This document shows, piece by piece, positions 1-9,386 of a DNA stretch of 64,000 bases (positions are counted from its first letter, which is position 1; every line of letters begins with the position of its first letter). Position numbers and translations under genes: made by a program. Source of the stretch: Pseudomonas sp. S09G 359. Lineage in GTDB: Bacteria; Pseudomonadota; Gammaproteobacteria; Pseudomonadales; Pseudomonadaceae. The notes below the pieces were generated by a model. The model was not told the DNA's origin and did no database searches. It saw only the letters and a program-made list of their open reading frames with translations. Location: NCBI RefSeq assembly GCF_002843605.1, contig NZ_CP025263.1:204501-268500 (forward strand). The letters run 5' to 3'.

Positions 1-1022
1 AGGTAGGTCACCCCGCCTCCACTGGTCAACAGGCCTAAGGACTGCGCTTGTGTATAGGCGCTGTAAGCCACCTGAATACCCAGCGCGGTCTGGTTGCTGG
101 CGGTGCCGGAGCTGGCCGTGTTGCTGCATTCCAGCCCGATGGTGAAGTCACTGCTGCGCGTCATGCCCTGGTTGAGCTCAGTGGCGGTAATCGGCAGGAA
201 ACTCACCACCGGCGTGACGTTGCGGGCCACGCAGGTGGCGGTGTAACTGATAGACGCCGCCGAGCGCATGCCGAACGCAATGCCGTTGCCCGCGCCCCAG
301 AAGTTGTAGTGGGTATTGGAGTCTGTCCCCACCGCGTCCGAGGCGATACCCCCTCCGCGAAACTGGACATAGGCATTGGGCTGGGTGCAGGTATAGCTGT
401 AGGTGCCACTGCCGCTGGAGGCTGCCTGGCCCCCGCAATAGTTACTTCCCGAGCCCGACGTGGGCGGGAGGCTGGACACACGAGCCAGGTCGCCCTGGAT
501 CATGCTCAAGTGTTTGGCCTTGATCTGGATCTTGCTGCCGACCGTGTCGTATTGGGTGATTTTGGCGTCCTGCCAATAGCGTGTGAGCACTTTGCCGGAG
601 TTCAGATGCGTCAATTTGATCCCGACATAGGGGAACCACGTGGCGTAGTAACCGGGCAGCCCATCGTTGACCGAGGCCCCTGAACCGTTGCCGATTTCCC
701 AATACCCACCGACACGGTCGTCGCCGTTGGTAGCGAACACCTCGTAAATACTGTCCGCGTCGCTCAGGTCGCATTGCCACAGCACGGTCTCGCTGGTGAG
801 CCCGGGCGCCGTCGCGGGCGAGACCACCACGGAGCCCAAATGCGTACCCACCGGTTGCAGGTAGGTCGAGGTCAGGTTAACCCGGCCAAATGTCAGTTGT
901 GCCGAGTTGCCGTCATACACTTGACTGCCGTTGTAGACGCGCGTGCAGGTGGCCTGGGCATCCGCAGCAACACCGGCGCCGAGGCTCAGTAGCAGTGTGA
1001 AGAGAGGGCGAAAGAACGTCAT
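1..1022 (-). CDS. Fimbrial (adhesin-like) protein, last gene of chaperone-usher operon, partial
   Basis: An open frame runs from an ATG at 1022 to the window edge without a stop, so the C-terminus is missing (at least 340 residues visible). It begins with a signal peptide (MTFFRPLFTLLLSLGAG, cleaved near AQA), followed by a Cys-containing N-terminal domain rich in Thr, Ser, Gly and aromatics (WQCDLSDADS, GGYWEIGNGSG). A second domain starts near residue 265 (CVARNVTPVVSFLPI) and resembles a pilin/spore-coat-U type fold. It lies 24 bases after the usher gene and is longer than the major subunit, so it is probably the tip adhesin or a two-domain minor fimbrial protein. The ligand cannot be told from the sequence. 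The adhesin role is inferred from position and two-domain architecture. Confidence 0.75.
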   Translation of the reverse strand, partial: MTFFRPLFTLLLSLGAGVAADAQATCTRVYNGSQVYDGNSAQLTFGRVNLTSTYLQPVGTHLGSVVVSPATAPGLTSETVLWQCDLSDADSIYEVFATNGDDRVGGYWEIGNGSGASVNDGLPGYYATWFPYVGIKLTHLNSGKVLTRYWQDAKITQYDTVGSKIQIKAKHLSMIQGDLARVSSLPPTSGSGSNYCGGQAASSGSGTYSYTCTQPNAYVQFRGGGIASDAVGTDSNTHYNFWGAGNGIAFGMRSAASISYTATCVARNVTPVVSFLPITATELNQGMTRSSDFTIGLECSNTASSGTASNQTALGIQVAYSAYTQAQSLGLLTSGGGVTY

Positions 1023-1046
1023 GGTGAGCTCCGTTATGAAAAGGGT

Positions 1047-3686
1047 TCAGGGGCGGCGGCAGGCGCTGTTGAGTTTGATCAGCGCCTGGCTGACATCCTG
1101 TTGCGCCAGGTCGAACTGCATCGCGCACTGCTCGTCTGCGCCTTCGCCCCAACGGACGGTCAGGCGGCCCTTGAGTTTCTCGGTGCGTAGGTAAGCCTGG
1201 CTGCCTTGGCCGACCATCCCGATGACACTGGCGTTTTCGTCCAATACATCGGCGCCCATGGGTGCCGTTTCCCCGCCGGGGCGCACGGCTTTGACCAGGA
1301 TTGCGTTGCCGACACGGGTCTTGAATTCAACCTTCACGGCGGCGCCGGCATAGGGCGCGACGCGGCGCTGGCCGTCGTCGAGCTCGGCCTTTTCACTCAT
1401 GCCCTCAGGGTTGATGGCCACCGTGTTGTAGCGGTAAGGCGTGAGTGACGGCACCAGCGCGTAGCCGTCGCCGTCGATGGTTGCGCCCATGCCGTTCATG
1501 ACTTTCGCACCGCTGGCGCCCTTGGCTTCAATCAGTGCGAAGGTGTCGCCCAGGTAAGGCCCGAACGTTACGCCGCCGCCGTGCACGGCCAAGGCCCCGC
1601 GAGCGCTGCCGGAGGCTTGCCAGTAATCCTGCCCTTTGGACGCGCTGGCGCTGACCGAGGCGTTGGGCAGGTATTTCTGCAGGTTGGCGCTCCACACGTT
1701 CTGTTTCTGCTCGGCGTCGCGGGACACGTCAAGGCTGTAGCTCAAGGTCTGATCGGCCCCTTGGGTGCCCGACAGCGAGGTTTGATACAGGTCGCCAGAG
1801 GTCGAGCTGTGCGTCACCGAGCTGCTCAGCGACGGCACATTCGGGCTGGCCGGGCTGCCCAGTGGGAACGATACCGAGAGCAGCGTGACGGTTTCCTGGG
1901 TGCCGGCACTGCGCGTCGTGCCGACGCCGTTGTCGGAAACGGTGTTGCCCAGTTGGTCGTTGTAATTGCCGCTTCTCCGGTTCAGGTAACTGCCGGTGCT
2001 TTGCCGCGACACCGAAAGGTTGACGCTGACGTTGTTGCGCAAGGTGTTGGCCCAGCCAAATTGCAGCTGTGTGTCGCGTTCGCGGCCGCTGCGGTAGTCC
2101 TGGGTCGAACCGGATAAAAACACGCTGCCGTAGTCATTGAGGTTTTGATTGATCGACACCTCGAAGCGCGAGCGTTGCATATAGCTCGTCGACTCCCAGG
2201 TTTGTCGGTTGCGGATCGACTCGCGCACGCCGAGCACGTCGCCGAGGTCGCGATAGCCTTCGGTTGAGTAGCGATAGCCGGCAATCGACAACGTGGTGTT
2301 GGTCGGCTGGAACGTGCGGCTGTAGGACAGGCGCGCCATCCAGCCATCGAGCTGGCCTTCATTCGGCAGGTTGGCGCGCGAGTAAGTGGTGTCCAACCCG
2401 AATGCGCCGAGCGTGCTGGCGTAGACGCCGCCGAGCACCAGCGCCTGGTAGCCCTCGGCAACCCGCAAGCCACTGTTGGCGGTCACGCTGTTGGTCAGGC
2501 CACGCTGGTAGGTCATTTCGCTGAACGGGTCGTGGTCGCCGAAGTCACGGCTTCGGCCCAGCGCCATGCTGTAGCGCGACAGCCCGGGTCGCAACGACTC
2601 GGGCACCGCCGAAAACGGTACTGTGAAGCGGCTGACGCTGCCGTCGGCCTCGACCACCGAGACATCAAGGTCGCCGTTGTAGCTGGTGGAGTAAAGGTCG
2701 CTGATTTCAAACGGACCCGGCGCGACGGTGGTCTGATAGATGTCATTGCCGTTCTGGCGCACGATCACCTGCGCGTTGGTTTTGGCAATACCGCGCACGG
2801 TAGGTGCATAACCGCGCACTGACTCCGGCAGCATGCGGTCGTCTGAGGCAATCTCCAGGCCGGTGTAGCTCATGCCAGAAAAAAATCGGCCTGCAGTAAA
2901 CCCCTGGCCCACGGTCATTTCGCCTTGTAATCCGGGCAGGGCGCGCTGGACGTAAGTGCGGGTGGTGTTCCAGTGGCTGCCGTTATCGTTGTCATATCGC
3001 AAATTGCCTTGTTGGCGCAGGCGCCACAAACCGATGTTCATCCCGCTGTTGAGGGCCAGGTAGCTTGAGTCGGAACTGGCGCTGTAGTTGCCTGTGCGTG
3101 AGACGTGATATTGGCTGGCGCTGTAGTTGACGAAACCTATGGTGTTGCCACCGTCCAGGTTCTGCGGCGCGACATAGCCGCGCGGGGTTTTCAGCATCAG
3201 GCTCTGGGGCACGCTGAGGTCCAGGCGCATCCGCCCGAAATCGAAGGCGGTCGACGCACCATGCACGGCGTTGGCGAGCACCAGGCACTGGTCCGTGCCG
3301 GCGGACTGGAGCGCGCTTTTGAGCACACCGCTACGTTCCAGCAGGGCAGCGGGCAGGCAGGGCTGCACATCGCCTTCACCCTGGTCGGCGAAGCGCAGGT
3401 CAATGCGCTCGACAAAGCGCCCGTTAGTAAACACGTCGACCCGGTATTGCCCGGGTTCAATGGCGTTGACCTTGTTGAACCGCGCCAGTGAACCGCCGCC
3501 AAACAGCATGTTGTCGTCGAAGACATAAGCGTCGCTGGACGCGGGCACGGTGCCTTGCGCGAGGGCGATCGTCGGGCTCATCAAGCTGATTGTGCTGAAC
3601 AGGGCCGATTGCACGAAACCGCGTAACCCGTGGTGCGGTTCGAATACAGGATTCATCGTGAAGGCTGATACGCGATAGGTAGGCAT
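1047..3686 (-). CDS. Outer-membrane fimbrial usher (FimD/PapC/CupC3 family)
   Basis: This 879-residue usher secretes and assembles fimbrial subunits through the outer membrane. After the signal peptide (hydrophobic stretch ending SPTIALAQG) comes the N-terminal chaperone-binding domain (FDDNMLFGGGSLARFN, PGQYRVDVFTNG). Next are the long beta-barrel with plug, rich in alternating Tyr, Ser and Gly, and a C-terminal domain (TAPMGADVLDENASVIGMVGQGSQAYLR). Length fits the family (about 800-900). I chose the ATG at 3686 because GGGGTGA precedes it; an ATG at 3656 has no clear ribosome site. The gene starts 19 bases after the chaperone stop, so the two are co-transcribed. Confidence 0.93.
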   Translation of the reverse strand: MPTYRVSAFTMNPVFEPHHGLRGFVQSALFSTISLMSPTIALAQGTVPASSDAYVFDDNMLFGGGSLARFNKVNAIEPGQYRVDVFTNGRFVERIDLRFADQGEGDVQPCLPAALLERSGVLKSALQSAGTDQCLVLANAVHGASTAFDFGRMRLDLSVPQSLMLKTPRGYVAPQNLDGGNTIGFVNYSASQYHVSRTGNYSASSDSSYLALNSGMNIGLWRLRQQGNLRYDNDNGSHWNTTRTYVQRALPGLQGEMTVGQGFTAGRFFSGMSYTGLEIASDDRMLPESVRGYAPTVRGIAKTNAQVIVRQNGNDIYQTTVAPGPFEISDLYSTSYNGDLDVSVVEADGSVSRFTVPFSAVPESLRPGLSRYSMALGRSRDFGDHDPFSEMTYQRGLTNSVTANSGLRVAEGYQALVLGGVYASTLGAFGLDTTYSRANLPNEGQLDGWMARLSYSRTFQPTNTTLSIAGYRYSTEGYRDLGDVLGVRESIRNRQTWESTSYMQRSRFEVSINQNLNDYGSVFLSGSTQDYRSGRERDTQLQFGWANTLRNNVSVNLSVSRQSTGSYLNRRSGNYNDQLGNTVSDNGVGTTRSAGTQETVTLLSVSFPLGSPASPNVPSLSSSVTHSSTSGDLYQTSLSGTQGADQTLSYSLDVSRDAEQKQNVWSANLQKYLPNASVSASASKGQDYWQASGSARGALAVHGGGVTFGPYLGDTFALIEAKGASGAKVMNGMGATIDGDGYALVPSLTPYRYNTVAINPEGMSEKAELDDGQRRVAPYAGAAVKVEFKTRVGNAILVKAVRPGGETAPMGADVLDENASVIGMVGQGSQAYLRTEKLKGRLTVRWGEGADEQCAMQFDLAQQDVSQALIKLNSACRRP

Positions 3687-3705
3687 GACGATCACCCCAG
3701 GCCGA

Positions 3706-4431
3706 TCAAAGAAGGGGCAGGTCAGTGACGACATCAGCACCGAAATCGTTGACCAATGTCAGGCGCACGGTGTCTCCCGCAGCGGCCGAGGCACCAGCGG
3801 GCAACGCCCAGTTGGCCTGGCTCAACGGGGCGATCATCGACGCTTGGGCAAGGGTGTAGGACGTACCTCGGCTGACTACGTCGGCACGGCGCACGGTGGC
3901 GAAGTACCCGCTGTCATTGCTGGCGACCACGGCTTTGCCCTGAAGCTTGAAATGCAGGGATTGGCTGAGCGCGTCGGGGTTTCCGGCCAGCGCTTGCGGG
4001 CGGTAAAACACCTTCATGCGGCTGCTGACAGTGAGCAGCAACTTGTTGGCCTGCAACTCGCTGGCCTTCATGGCCGGCATCTGCACGAAATTGAGGTAGA
4101 ACAGCGATTCGCGGTCCTTGGCCAGGCCCTTGCCGGTGAAGACCAGGCGCACGACCTGGCCGGCATTGGGATTCATGCGAAACACCTGCGGGCTGGCGAT
4201 AAACGGCGCGTCTGCTGTCTGCGCCGTGAGGTTTGGATTGCCCGTGTCGAGCCACAGTTGGACCAGGTAGGGATGGGTATCCTGATTGCTCAGTTGCACC
4301 ATTTTTTCCTGGGCTTGAGCTGGGTAGACGACACGGGTACCGGTCATCACAACGCTGGCATGGGCATAGGAGGTGATGGCTGCACCGAGTGCCAGCGCCA
4401 GGGCGAGTGTGGTTTTCTTCAGGCGAGTCAT
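3706..4431 (-). CDS. Periplasmic fimbrial chaperone (PapD/CupC2 family)
   Basis: This 241-residue periplasmic chaperone completes the fold of fimbrial subunits by donor-strand complementation and hands them to the usher. A signal peptide (MTRLKKTTLALALALGAAITSYAHA) is followed by the two-domain immunoglobulin-like fold: GTRVVYPAQAQEKMVQLSNQ at the start of domain 1, and the family signature region ESLFYLNFVQMPAM near residues 110-125, which fits the conserved 'sxFwlNvqeiP' site. The start at 4431 has GGAG eight bases upstream. It lies 88 bases downstream of the major subunit gene and directly before the usher. Confidence 0.93.
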   Translation of the reverse strand: MTRLKKTTLALALALGAAITSYAHASVVMTGTRVVYPAQAQEKMVQLSNQDTHPYLVQLWLDTGNPNLTAQTADAPFIASPQVFRMNPNAGQVVRLVFTGKGLAKDRESLFYLNFVQMPAMKASELQANKLLLTVSSRMKVFYRPQALAGNPDALSQSLHFKLQGKAVVASNDSGYFATVRRADVVSRGTSYTLAQASMIAPLSQANWALPAGASAAAGDTVRLTLVNDFGADVVTDLPLL

Positions 4432-4519
4432 AGTGTTCTCCGTCCAACAGGCGCAGAGCGGGTGAAGAATGAGGACGTGGGTAAACGTGCCGGGCACGGG
4501 GCCCGGCAGGTACCTGGGA

Positions 4520-5047
4520 TTACAGGTAGTCCAGGGCGTATTGCGCGGTGGCGGATACAGTGCCGGCCGTGGCGGCGCCAGCTTCGCTGATGTAGCGAAC
4601 CGCGAAATCGTGGCTGGCGCTGGTGGCGCCGGAGGCCAGGGTCAAGCCTGGAACAGAGGTAATCCCGTTGAGTACAACGGCAGAGCCACCCGCTTCGCTG
4701 AGCAGTTGCACTTGTACGTTGGTGGCCGTGCCCGCGTTGGCAAGGTTGCCGGCGCTGGTTACGTTGCTACCCTGGAAAGCGGTCTTGATGGCAAGGCTCG
4801 AAGACGGTGCGGTGCAGCCGCTCACACTGATGGTGAAGGGCGTTTCGCCGGCGGTGCTGCCCACTGCGCTCAAGGCGGCGGCGCTGACGGTAGGCATCAG
4901 GATCACCGGATTCGCTGCGTTGCCGTTGACCGCTACAGCACAGGTCTGATCCGACACCTGGCCAGTGAATGTGATGGTGTTCGGGGCGGCCGCGAAGGTC
5001 AGGGCTGGAGCGGCGGTCATGGCCAGGATCAAGGCAATGCGCTTCAT
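4520..5047 (-). CDS. Type 1-like fimbrial major subunit (CupA1/CupD1-like pilin)
   Basis: This 175-residue exported pilin is the shaft subunit of a chaperone-usher fimbria. It has a signal peptide (MKRIALILAMTAAPALTFAAA), then TITFTGQVSDQTCAV with the first Cys of the pilin disulfide, the second Cys in ISVSGCTAP, and a C-terminal strand ending in a penultimate aromatic (ATAQYALDYL), as chaperone-recognised subunits do. The ATG at 5047 follows GAGGAGTTCCACC. It is the first gene of the minus-strand operon and probably the most highly expressed. It is transcribed divergently from the phosphorelay genes that start at 5295. Confidence 0.93.
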   Translation of the reverse strand: MKRIALILAMTAAPALTFAAAPNTITFTGQVSDQTCAVAVNGNAANPVILMPTVSAAALSAVGSTAGETPFTISVSGCTAPSSSLAIKTAFQGSNVTSAGNLANAGTATNVQVQLLSEAGGSAVVLNGITSVPGLTLASGATSASHDFAVRYISEAGAATAGTVSATAQYALDYL

Positions 5048-5294
5048 GGTGGAACTCCTCATTAAAGATGGTTAGGGCTGTGCGTGGACGCCGTCCGTTT
5101 TTCGCCACAGGGCGTAAGGGGGCTGTCCAGGCGCCGCAATCTTATGGAGAGGAGGCGTGGGGTTTAATCAGGCGATTCTTAAAAGCTGCGTCATGGCAAT
5201 GCCTGGCGAGCGTTTAGAGAAACCTGCCGAAAGCGGCGGGTACTTTGAGGATCGTCTTATTCCGGCGCCAAGGCCGGTGGATTAACGTTCTCGC
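5048..5294. promoter_or_regulatory. Divergent intergenic region between fimbrial operon and phosphorelay operon
   Basis: These 247 bases separate the fimbrial major subunit (minus) from the first sensor kinase (plus) and must carry both promoters. The stretch 5155-5190 is locally A/T-rich against the 60 percent GC neighbourhood. In P. aeruginosa the matching region of cupD/pvr-rcs is the target of RcsB (established knowledge); no operator was identified here by eye. Confidence 0.5.
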
Positions 5295-8102
5295 ATGAAA
5301 CTACGCCAATCCCTACCTCCGCTCGACACGTCGTTCTCAACGCCCGCGGCGGCGAGAAAGCTGCTGCGCCTGTTGGTCATCGCTCTGGTGCTGGGGTTTT
5401 ACGCCGGGGTCTACAGTTATGTGAGCGCCACACTGAGCCAGGAGATATCCCAGCGCCGCAGTTATATGAATGCGGCGATATCCGATGCGCAGAATTTTTT
5501 CGTCAGCCGCCAGACATTGCTCAAGACGTTGCGGCTGGCAGCGGTGCGCAGCGTCACGGCGCCGGTAGCCAGCGCGAACGTGGTAGCGGGCGAAGAGGTG
5601 CATATCGGCCTGGGGACGGACAAACAGGCCTGGAGCCTGTGGTTGACCCACCGCATGCTCGACTACCTGCGCCTCAACCGGGTGAACCTGCTGTACGCCG
5701 CGACCGGCACCCAGGCCGAGGTGGTTCGCCTGTTCAGTGCTCGCGAACCGGTGCAGCTGATTGCCCCGCATTTGCTGGCGCGGCTCAACGCGGAATATGA
5801 CAGCGCCGTCGACGAACTGTGGCTCACCGATCCTGAGCGTGAGGATTCCCCGCTGTACATATTCACCCGTCTCGATGACCGTAGCCCTCAATCCGGTTGG
5901 CTGGGGTTGGAGGTCGAATCGCCAGATCTGCTGAGCGCCCTGCAAAACAAAAACGCCGGCCAGTTCATCTTGCTCGACGCCAACGGCCAGCTGATTTTTG
6001 ATAGCGCGCAAGGGCAGTCGTTACGCCTGGAATTGAGCCATATGCCGGCGACCCAGTCGTTCGGCTTTGTCGGCGGCCAGTGGCTGCCGGATCATCTGGC
6101 GATTCGCAAACAATTGGGGTTTTCGAACTGGCAAATCGTCTACGCCCTCGACATGCACTCACTGCTGACGGTGCTGATCACGCCTGTGGTGATCAGCCTA
6201 TTGCTGTGCGTGCTTGTCACTTGGCTGATGATCTGGCTGATGCGGCGTATCGATCAGCGCCTGATCGTGCCGGCCGGCAACCGCATTGAGGCGCTGGTGG
6301 AGAGCGAAGCCTTCAGCCGGGCCGTGATCCGCATTGCGCCCGTGGCGCTGTGCGTGCTGCGCCGCCAGGACGGCGAGGTGGTTCTTGATAACCCGCTGTA
6401 TACGCAGTGGATCGGCGACAGCCAGGAGCGCCAGCAACGCAGTGCGGACTGGATACGCCGCGGTTTTGATGACGGCGAACACACCACTGTCGATGAGTTG
6501 CAACTGGCGGATGGTCGCCACCTGTACCTGAGCTTCGCGCGCACGCGGTATAAGCGCGAAGACGTGTTGATTTGTGCGTTCAGCGACATCAGCGCGCGCA
6601 TGCAGGTGGAGGTCGCCCTGGACCGGGCGCGGCGCATGGCGGACGCTGCCAACGAAGCCAAGACCTTGTTCCTCGCCACCATGAGCCATGAAATTCGTAC
6701 GCCGCTTTACGGCGTCCTGGGCACCTTGGAGCTATTGGCGCGCACCGAGTTGAGCGATCAGCAAAAAAGCTATCTGCAGGCAATCGAGGGCTCATCCGCC
6801 AACCTGCTGCAACTGATCAGCGATGTGTTGGATGTGTCGCGTATCGAAGCGGGGCAGTTGCAACTGGAGTGCAACCGGTTCTCACCGCTGGAATTGATTG
6901 AGGAAGTGATTCACGCCTATGCCGCCGCGGCTCAACGCAAGGGCCTGCAGTTGTTCGCCTGTGTCGACCCGCAATTGCCGGACTGGTTGAATGGTGACGT
7001 CAGCCGCATTCGGCAGATCCTTAGTAACTTGCTCAACAATGCGCTGAAATTTACCGACAGCGGTCGGATCATCCTGCGCGTCCGGCTGGACAGCCGCGAC
7101 GGTGAGCGGGTGATGCTGCACTGGCAGGTCTGCGACACCGGCAAAGGTATCTCCCACGAAGACCAGCAACACCTTTTCGAGCCGTTCTACCAGGCCGACG
7201 GGAATACCCATGTGGTGGCGGGAACCGGCTTGGGGCTGTCCATTTGCAAACGCCTGATGCACTTGATGAACGGCAGCATGCGTGTGGTGAGCGAGCCTGG
7301 CCTGGGCAGCAGCTTTACCTTGCACTTGCCCCTTGAACAGCTGTCGGCAATGGAGCCGTCGCCGGGCGCTGACGAGTTGTTGCCGGAACTGGTCTGCGTG
7401 GTCTCGCCGATACGCGAGTTGGCCGTCAGTATCTGTGGCTGGTTGTGCCGTTGGGGCGCGCGCGCCCAAGTCGGCCTGCCCAAGGCCCATGACCATACGG
7501 AAGGTGCGGTACTGCTTGAACTGCATCCCGGCCGGCCCGGCGAAACATTGGCCGCGCACTGGGAGGGCCCGCGCGTGCTGGCGGCCAGTGACCTGCATGA
7601 TGATGCACTGCACGACTCGATCGGCATGGTCAGTTTCAACAGCTTGAAAGCCCTGCGTATGGCGGTCGGGGCCGCGCAAGGGCAACTCATGCGCGGCGCC
7701 ACGGCAACCGCGCAACGCTACCCGGTATTCAACCTGGGTATCCATGTGCTGGTGGCCGAAGATAACGTCATTAATCAGCTGATTCTGCGCGACCAGCTCG
7801 AAGAACTGGGCTGTACGGTCGAATTGGCCGGTGATGGGCTGACAGCGCTGGAGATGTGGCGGCAGAGCACGTTCGACCTGATCCTCACCGACATCAATAT
7901 GCCGCACATGAACGGCTACGAATTGACCGCCAAACTGCGCAGCCTCGACTGCCACTTGCCAATCATCGGCGCTACCGCGAATGCAATGAGCGAGGAGGGT
8001 GAGCGCTGCCTGGAAGCAGGCATGAACCGCTGCCTGGTCAAGCCGTTTGCCTTACGCACGCTGTACGCCTGCCTGGAACCTTACCGAAGGAGTGGCAATT
8101 GA
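5295..8102 (+). CDS. Hybrid sensor histidine kinase, PvrS/RocS1-like (no HPt domain)
   Basis: This 935-residue inner-membrane hybrid kinase has a transmembrane segment at about residues 25-45 (LLVIALVLGFYAGVYSYV), a periplasmic sensor region of about 240 residues, a second membrane segment (VLITPVVISLLLCVLVTWLMIW) and a PAS-like linker. HisKA follows with the phospho-acceptor in FLATMSHEIRTPLYG (His465). Then come HATPase_c (NLLNNALKF, GTGLGLSI), a divergent receiver-like stretch, and a terminal receiver with Asp866 (LILTDINMP). No HPt follows, so it needs one in trans; the partner kinase at 9387 has one. It starts the plus-strand operon and overlaps the next gene by four bases. Synteny matches pvrS of the P. 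aeruginosa PA14 cupD locus. Confidence 0.85.
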   Translation: MKLRQSLPPLDTSFSTPAAARKLLRLLVIALVLGFYAGVYSYVSATLSQEISQRRSYMNAAISDAQNFFVSRQTLLKTLRLAAVRSVTAPVASANVVAGEEVHIGLGTDKQAWSLWLTHRMLDYLRLNRVNLLYAATGTQAEVVRLFSAREPVQLIAPHLLARLNAEYDSAVDELWLTDPEREDSPLYIFTRLDDRSPQSGWLGLEVESPDLLSALQNKNAGQFILLDANGQLIFDSAQGQSLRLELSHMPATQSFGFVGGQWLPDHLAIRKQLGFSNWQIVYALDMHSLLTVLITPVVISLLLCVLVTWLMIWLMRRIDQRLIVPAGNRIEALVESEAFSRAVIRIAPVALCVLRRQDGEVVLDNPLYTQWIGDSQERQQRSADWIRRGFDDGEHTTVDELQLADGRHLYLSFARTRYKREDVLICAFSDISARMQVEVALDRARRMADAANEAKTLFLATMSHEIRTPLYGVLGTLELLARTELSDQQKSYLQAIEGSSANLLQLISDVLDVSRIEAGQLQLECNRFSPLELIEEVIHAYAAAAQRKGLQLFACVDPQLPDWLNGDVSRIRQILSNLLNNALKFTDSGRIILRVRLDSRDGERVMLHWQVCDTGKGISHEDQQHLFEPFYQADGNTHVVAGTGLGLSICKRLMHLMNGSMRVVSEPGLGSSFTLHLPLEQLSAMEPSPGADELLPELVCVVSPIRELAVSICGWLCRWGARAQVGLPKAHDHTEGAVLLELHPGRPGETLAAHWEGPRVLAASDLHDDALHDSIGMVSFNSLKALRMAVGAAQGQLMRGATATAQRYPVFNLGIHVLVAEDNVINQLILRDQLEELGCTVELAGDGLTALEMWRQSTFDLILTDINMPHMNGYELTAKLRSLDCHLPIIGATANAMSEEGERCLEAGMNRCLVKPFALRTLYACLEPYRRSGN

Positions 8103-9295
8103 AACCCTATCGGGTGCTGATTGTTGAAGATCACCCCTTCCAGCATGAGTTTTTGCGCAACCTGTTCAGTACCCTGGGTGGGTTCAGTGTAGAGGCCGTG
8201 TGGGATGGTGCCACGGCGCTGCAGCGCCTGAACACCCACTCCTACGATATGGTCGTGACTGACCTGTTCATGCCGGTGATGGATGGCGTGCAACTGATCC
8301 AGAGCATTGCCAGGCTTGGCAAACCGCCTGCCCTGGCGCTCATGAGTGTGGCATCCAGGCGTATGTTGGTCAGTGCCGGGCTGGTAGCAAAAAATCTGGA
8401 CCTGGACGTGCTGGGGCTTATTTCAAAACCGGTGGATGCGTGCGACATCATGCGCTTGCGCGATAGCCTCAATAAGCGCCGCAGTGACTTGGATGCTTCC
8501 CACCGTCATCCGACGCAACCCGCGCGCCAGTGCCTGCTGGCAGCTATGGAGCGCGGAGAAATACAGGCGTGGTTTCAACCGAAAAAATCCTTGCGTGATG
8601 GCCGCGTGTGCAGCGCCGAAGCGTTGGTACGTTGGCGACACCCACAGCAGGGGACGTTGCTGCCCAGGGACTTTCTTCCGGCACTTCAACGTTTCGGGCT
8701 GGAAGACCAGTTGCTGTGGCTGATGCTGGAGCAGACCATCGAGGCGCAGTCGTACTGGCGCCGTCGCGGCTGCGAAGTGCCGGTGTCGATCAACTTGCCG
8801 ACCCACTTGCTCGACCGCCACGACCTTGCCGACCGTTTGCATGATCGCGTGTTGGCCCTGGGGGCCGAACCCGCCTCGATCGGGTTTGAGTTGATGGAGA
8901 CGTCCACCACCGAGTCGCTCAGCGATTATTACGCAGGCGCCTGTCGCTTGCGCATGAAAGGCTTCGGGTTGGCGCAGGACGACTTCGGCAAAGGCTTCAG
9001 TTCCTATTTCAATCTCATTTCCACGCCCTTCAGCGAACTGAAGATTGACCGCTCCTTGGTCCACGGTTGCGTCGACAACGAAAGTCTCGCCACCGCGTTG
9101 CACAGCCTTGTCGAACTGAGCCGCAAGTTGGGCCTGACGGTGACGGCTGAAGGCGTGGAAACCCAGGACGAGCTAGAGTTCCTACGCAAGATCCAGTGTG
9201 ATCAGGCGCAGGGCTTCCTGATCTGCGCCGCTGTGCCGGCGGAGCGGTTTTTCGAGTTGTTACGCGAAGATGGCCTTAAGCCAGCACTTAATTGA
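8099..9295 (+). CDS. Response regulator with EAL domain, PvrR/RocR-like c-di-GMP phosphodiesterase
   Basis: The protein has 398 residues. An N-terminal receiver (residues 5-125, phospho-site Asp55 in MVVTDLFMP) is joined to a C-terminal EAL domain (about 150-390). The EAL domain keeps the signature EALVRW (Glu174), SINLPTHL, ELMET, AQDDFGKGFSSY, KIDRS and EGVET, so it probably hydrolyses c-di-GMP. The usual DDFGTGYSSL is altered to DDFGKGFSSY. Translation starts at a TTG embedded in the previous stop region (ATTGA), supported by AAGGAGTGGCAA upstream; this implies translational coupling. In PvrR and RocR this protein antagonises fimbrial expression. The role here is inferred from the same gene order. 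Confidence 0.86.
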   Translation: MKPYRVLIVEDHPFQHEFLRNLFSTLGGFSVEAVWDGATALQRLNTHSYDMVVTDLFMPVMDGVQLIQSIARLGKPPALALMSVASRRMLVSAGLVAKNLDLDVLGLISKPVDACDIMRLRDSLNKRRSDLDASHRHPTQPARQCLLAAMERGEIQAWFQPKKSLRDGRVCSAEALVRWRHPQQGTLLPRDFLPALQRFGLEDQLLWLMLEQTIEAQSYWRRRGCEVPVSINLPTHLLDRHDLADRLHDRVLALGAEPASIGFELMETSTTESLSDYYAGACRLRMKGFGLAQDDFGKGFSSYFNLISTPFSELKIDRSLVHGCVDNESLATALHSLVELSRKLGLTVTAEGVETQDELEFLRKIQCDQAQGFLICAAVPAERFFELLREDGLKPALN

Positions 9296-9386
9296 AATCA
9301 AATGGTCTACCTGTAGCGCGCCATGGAATGGCAACAGTGGCGGAGAAGCTCCCCGCCGTCTCATTCCAAGACCCGGGGCGTCGGCG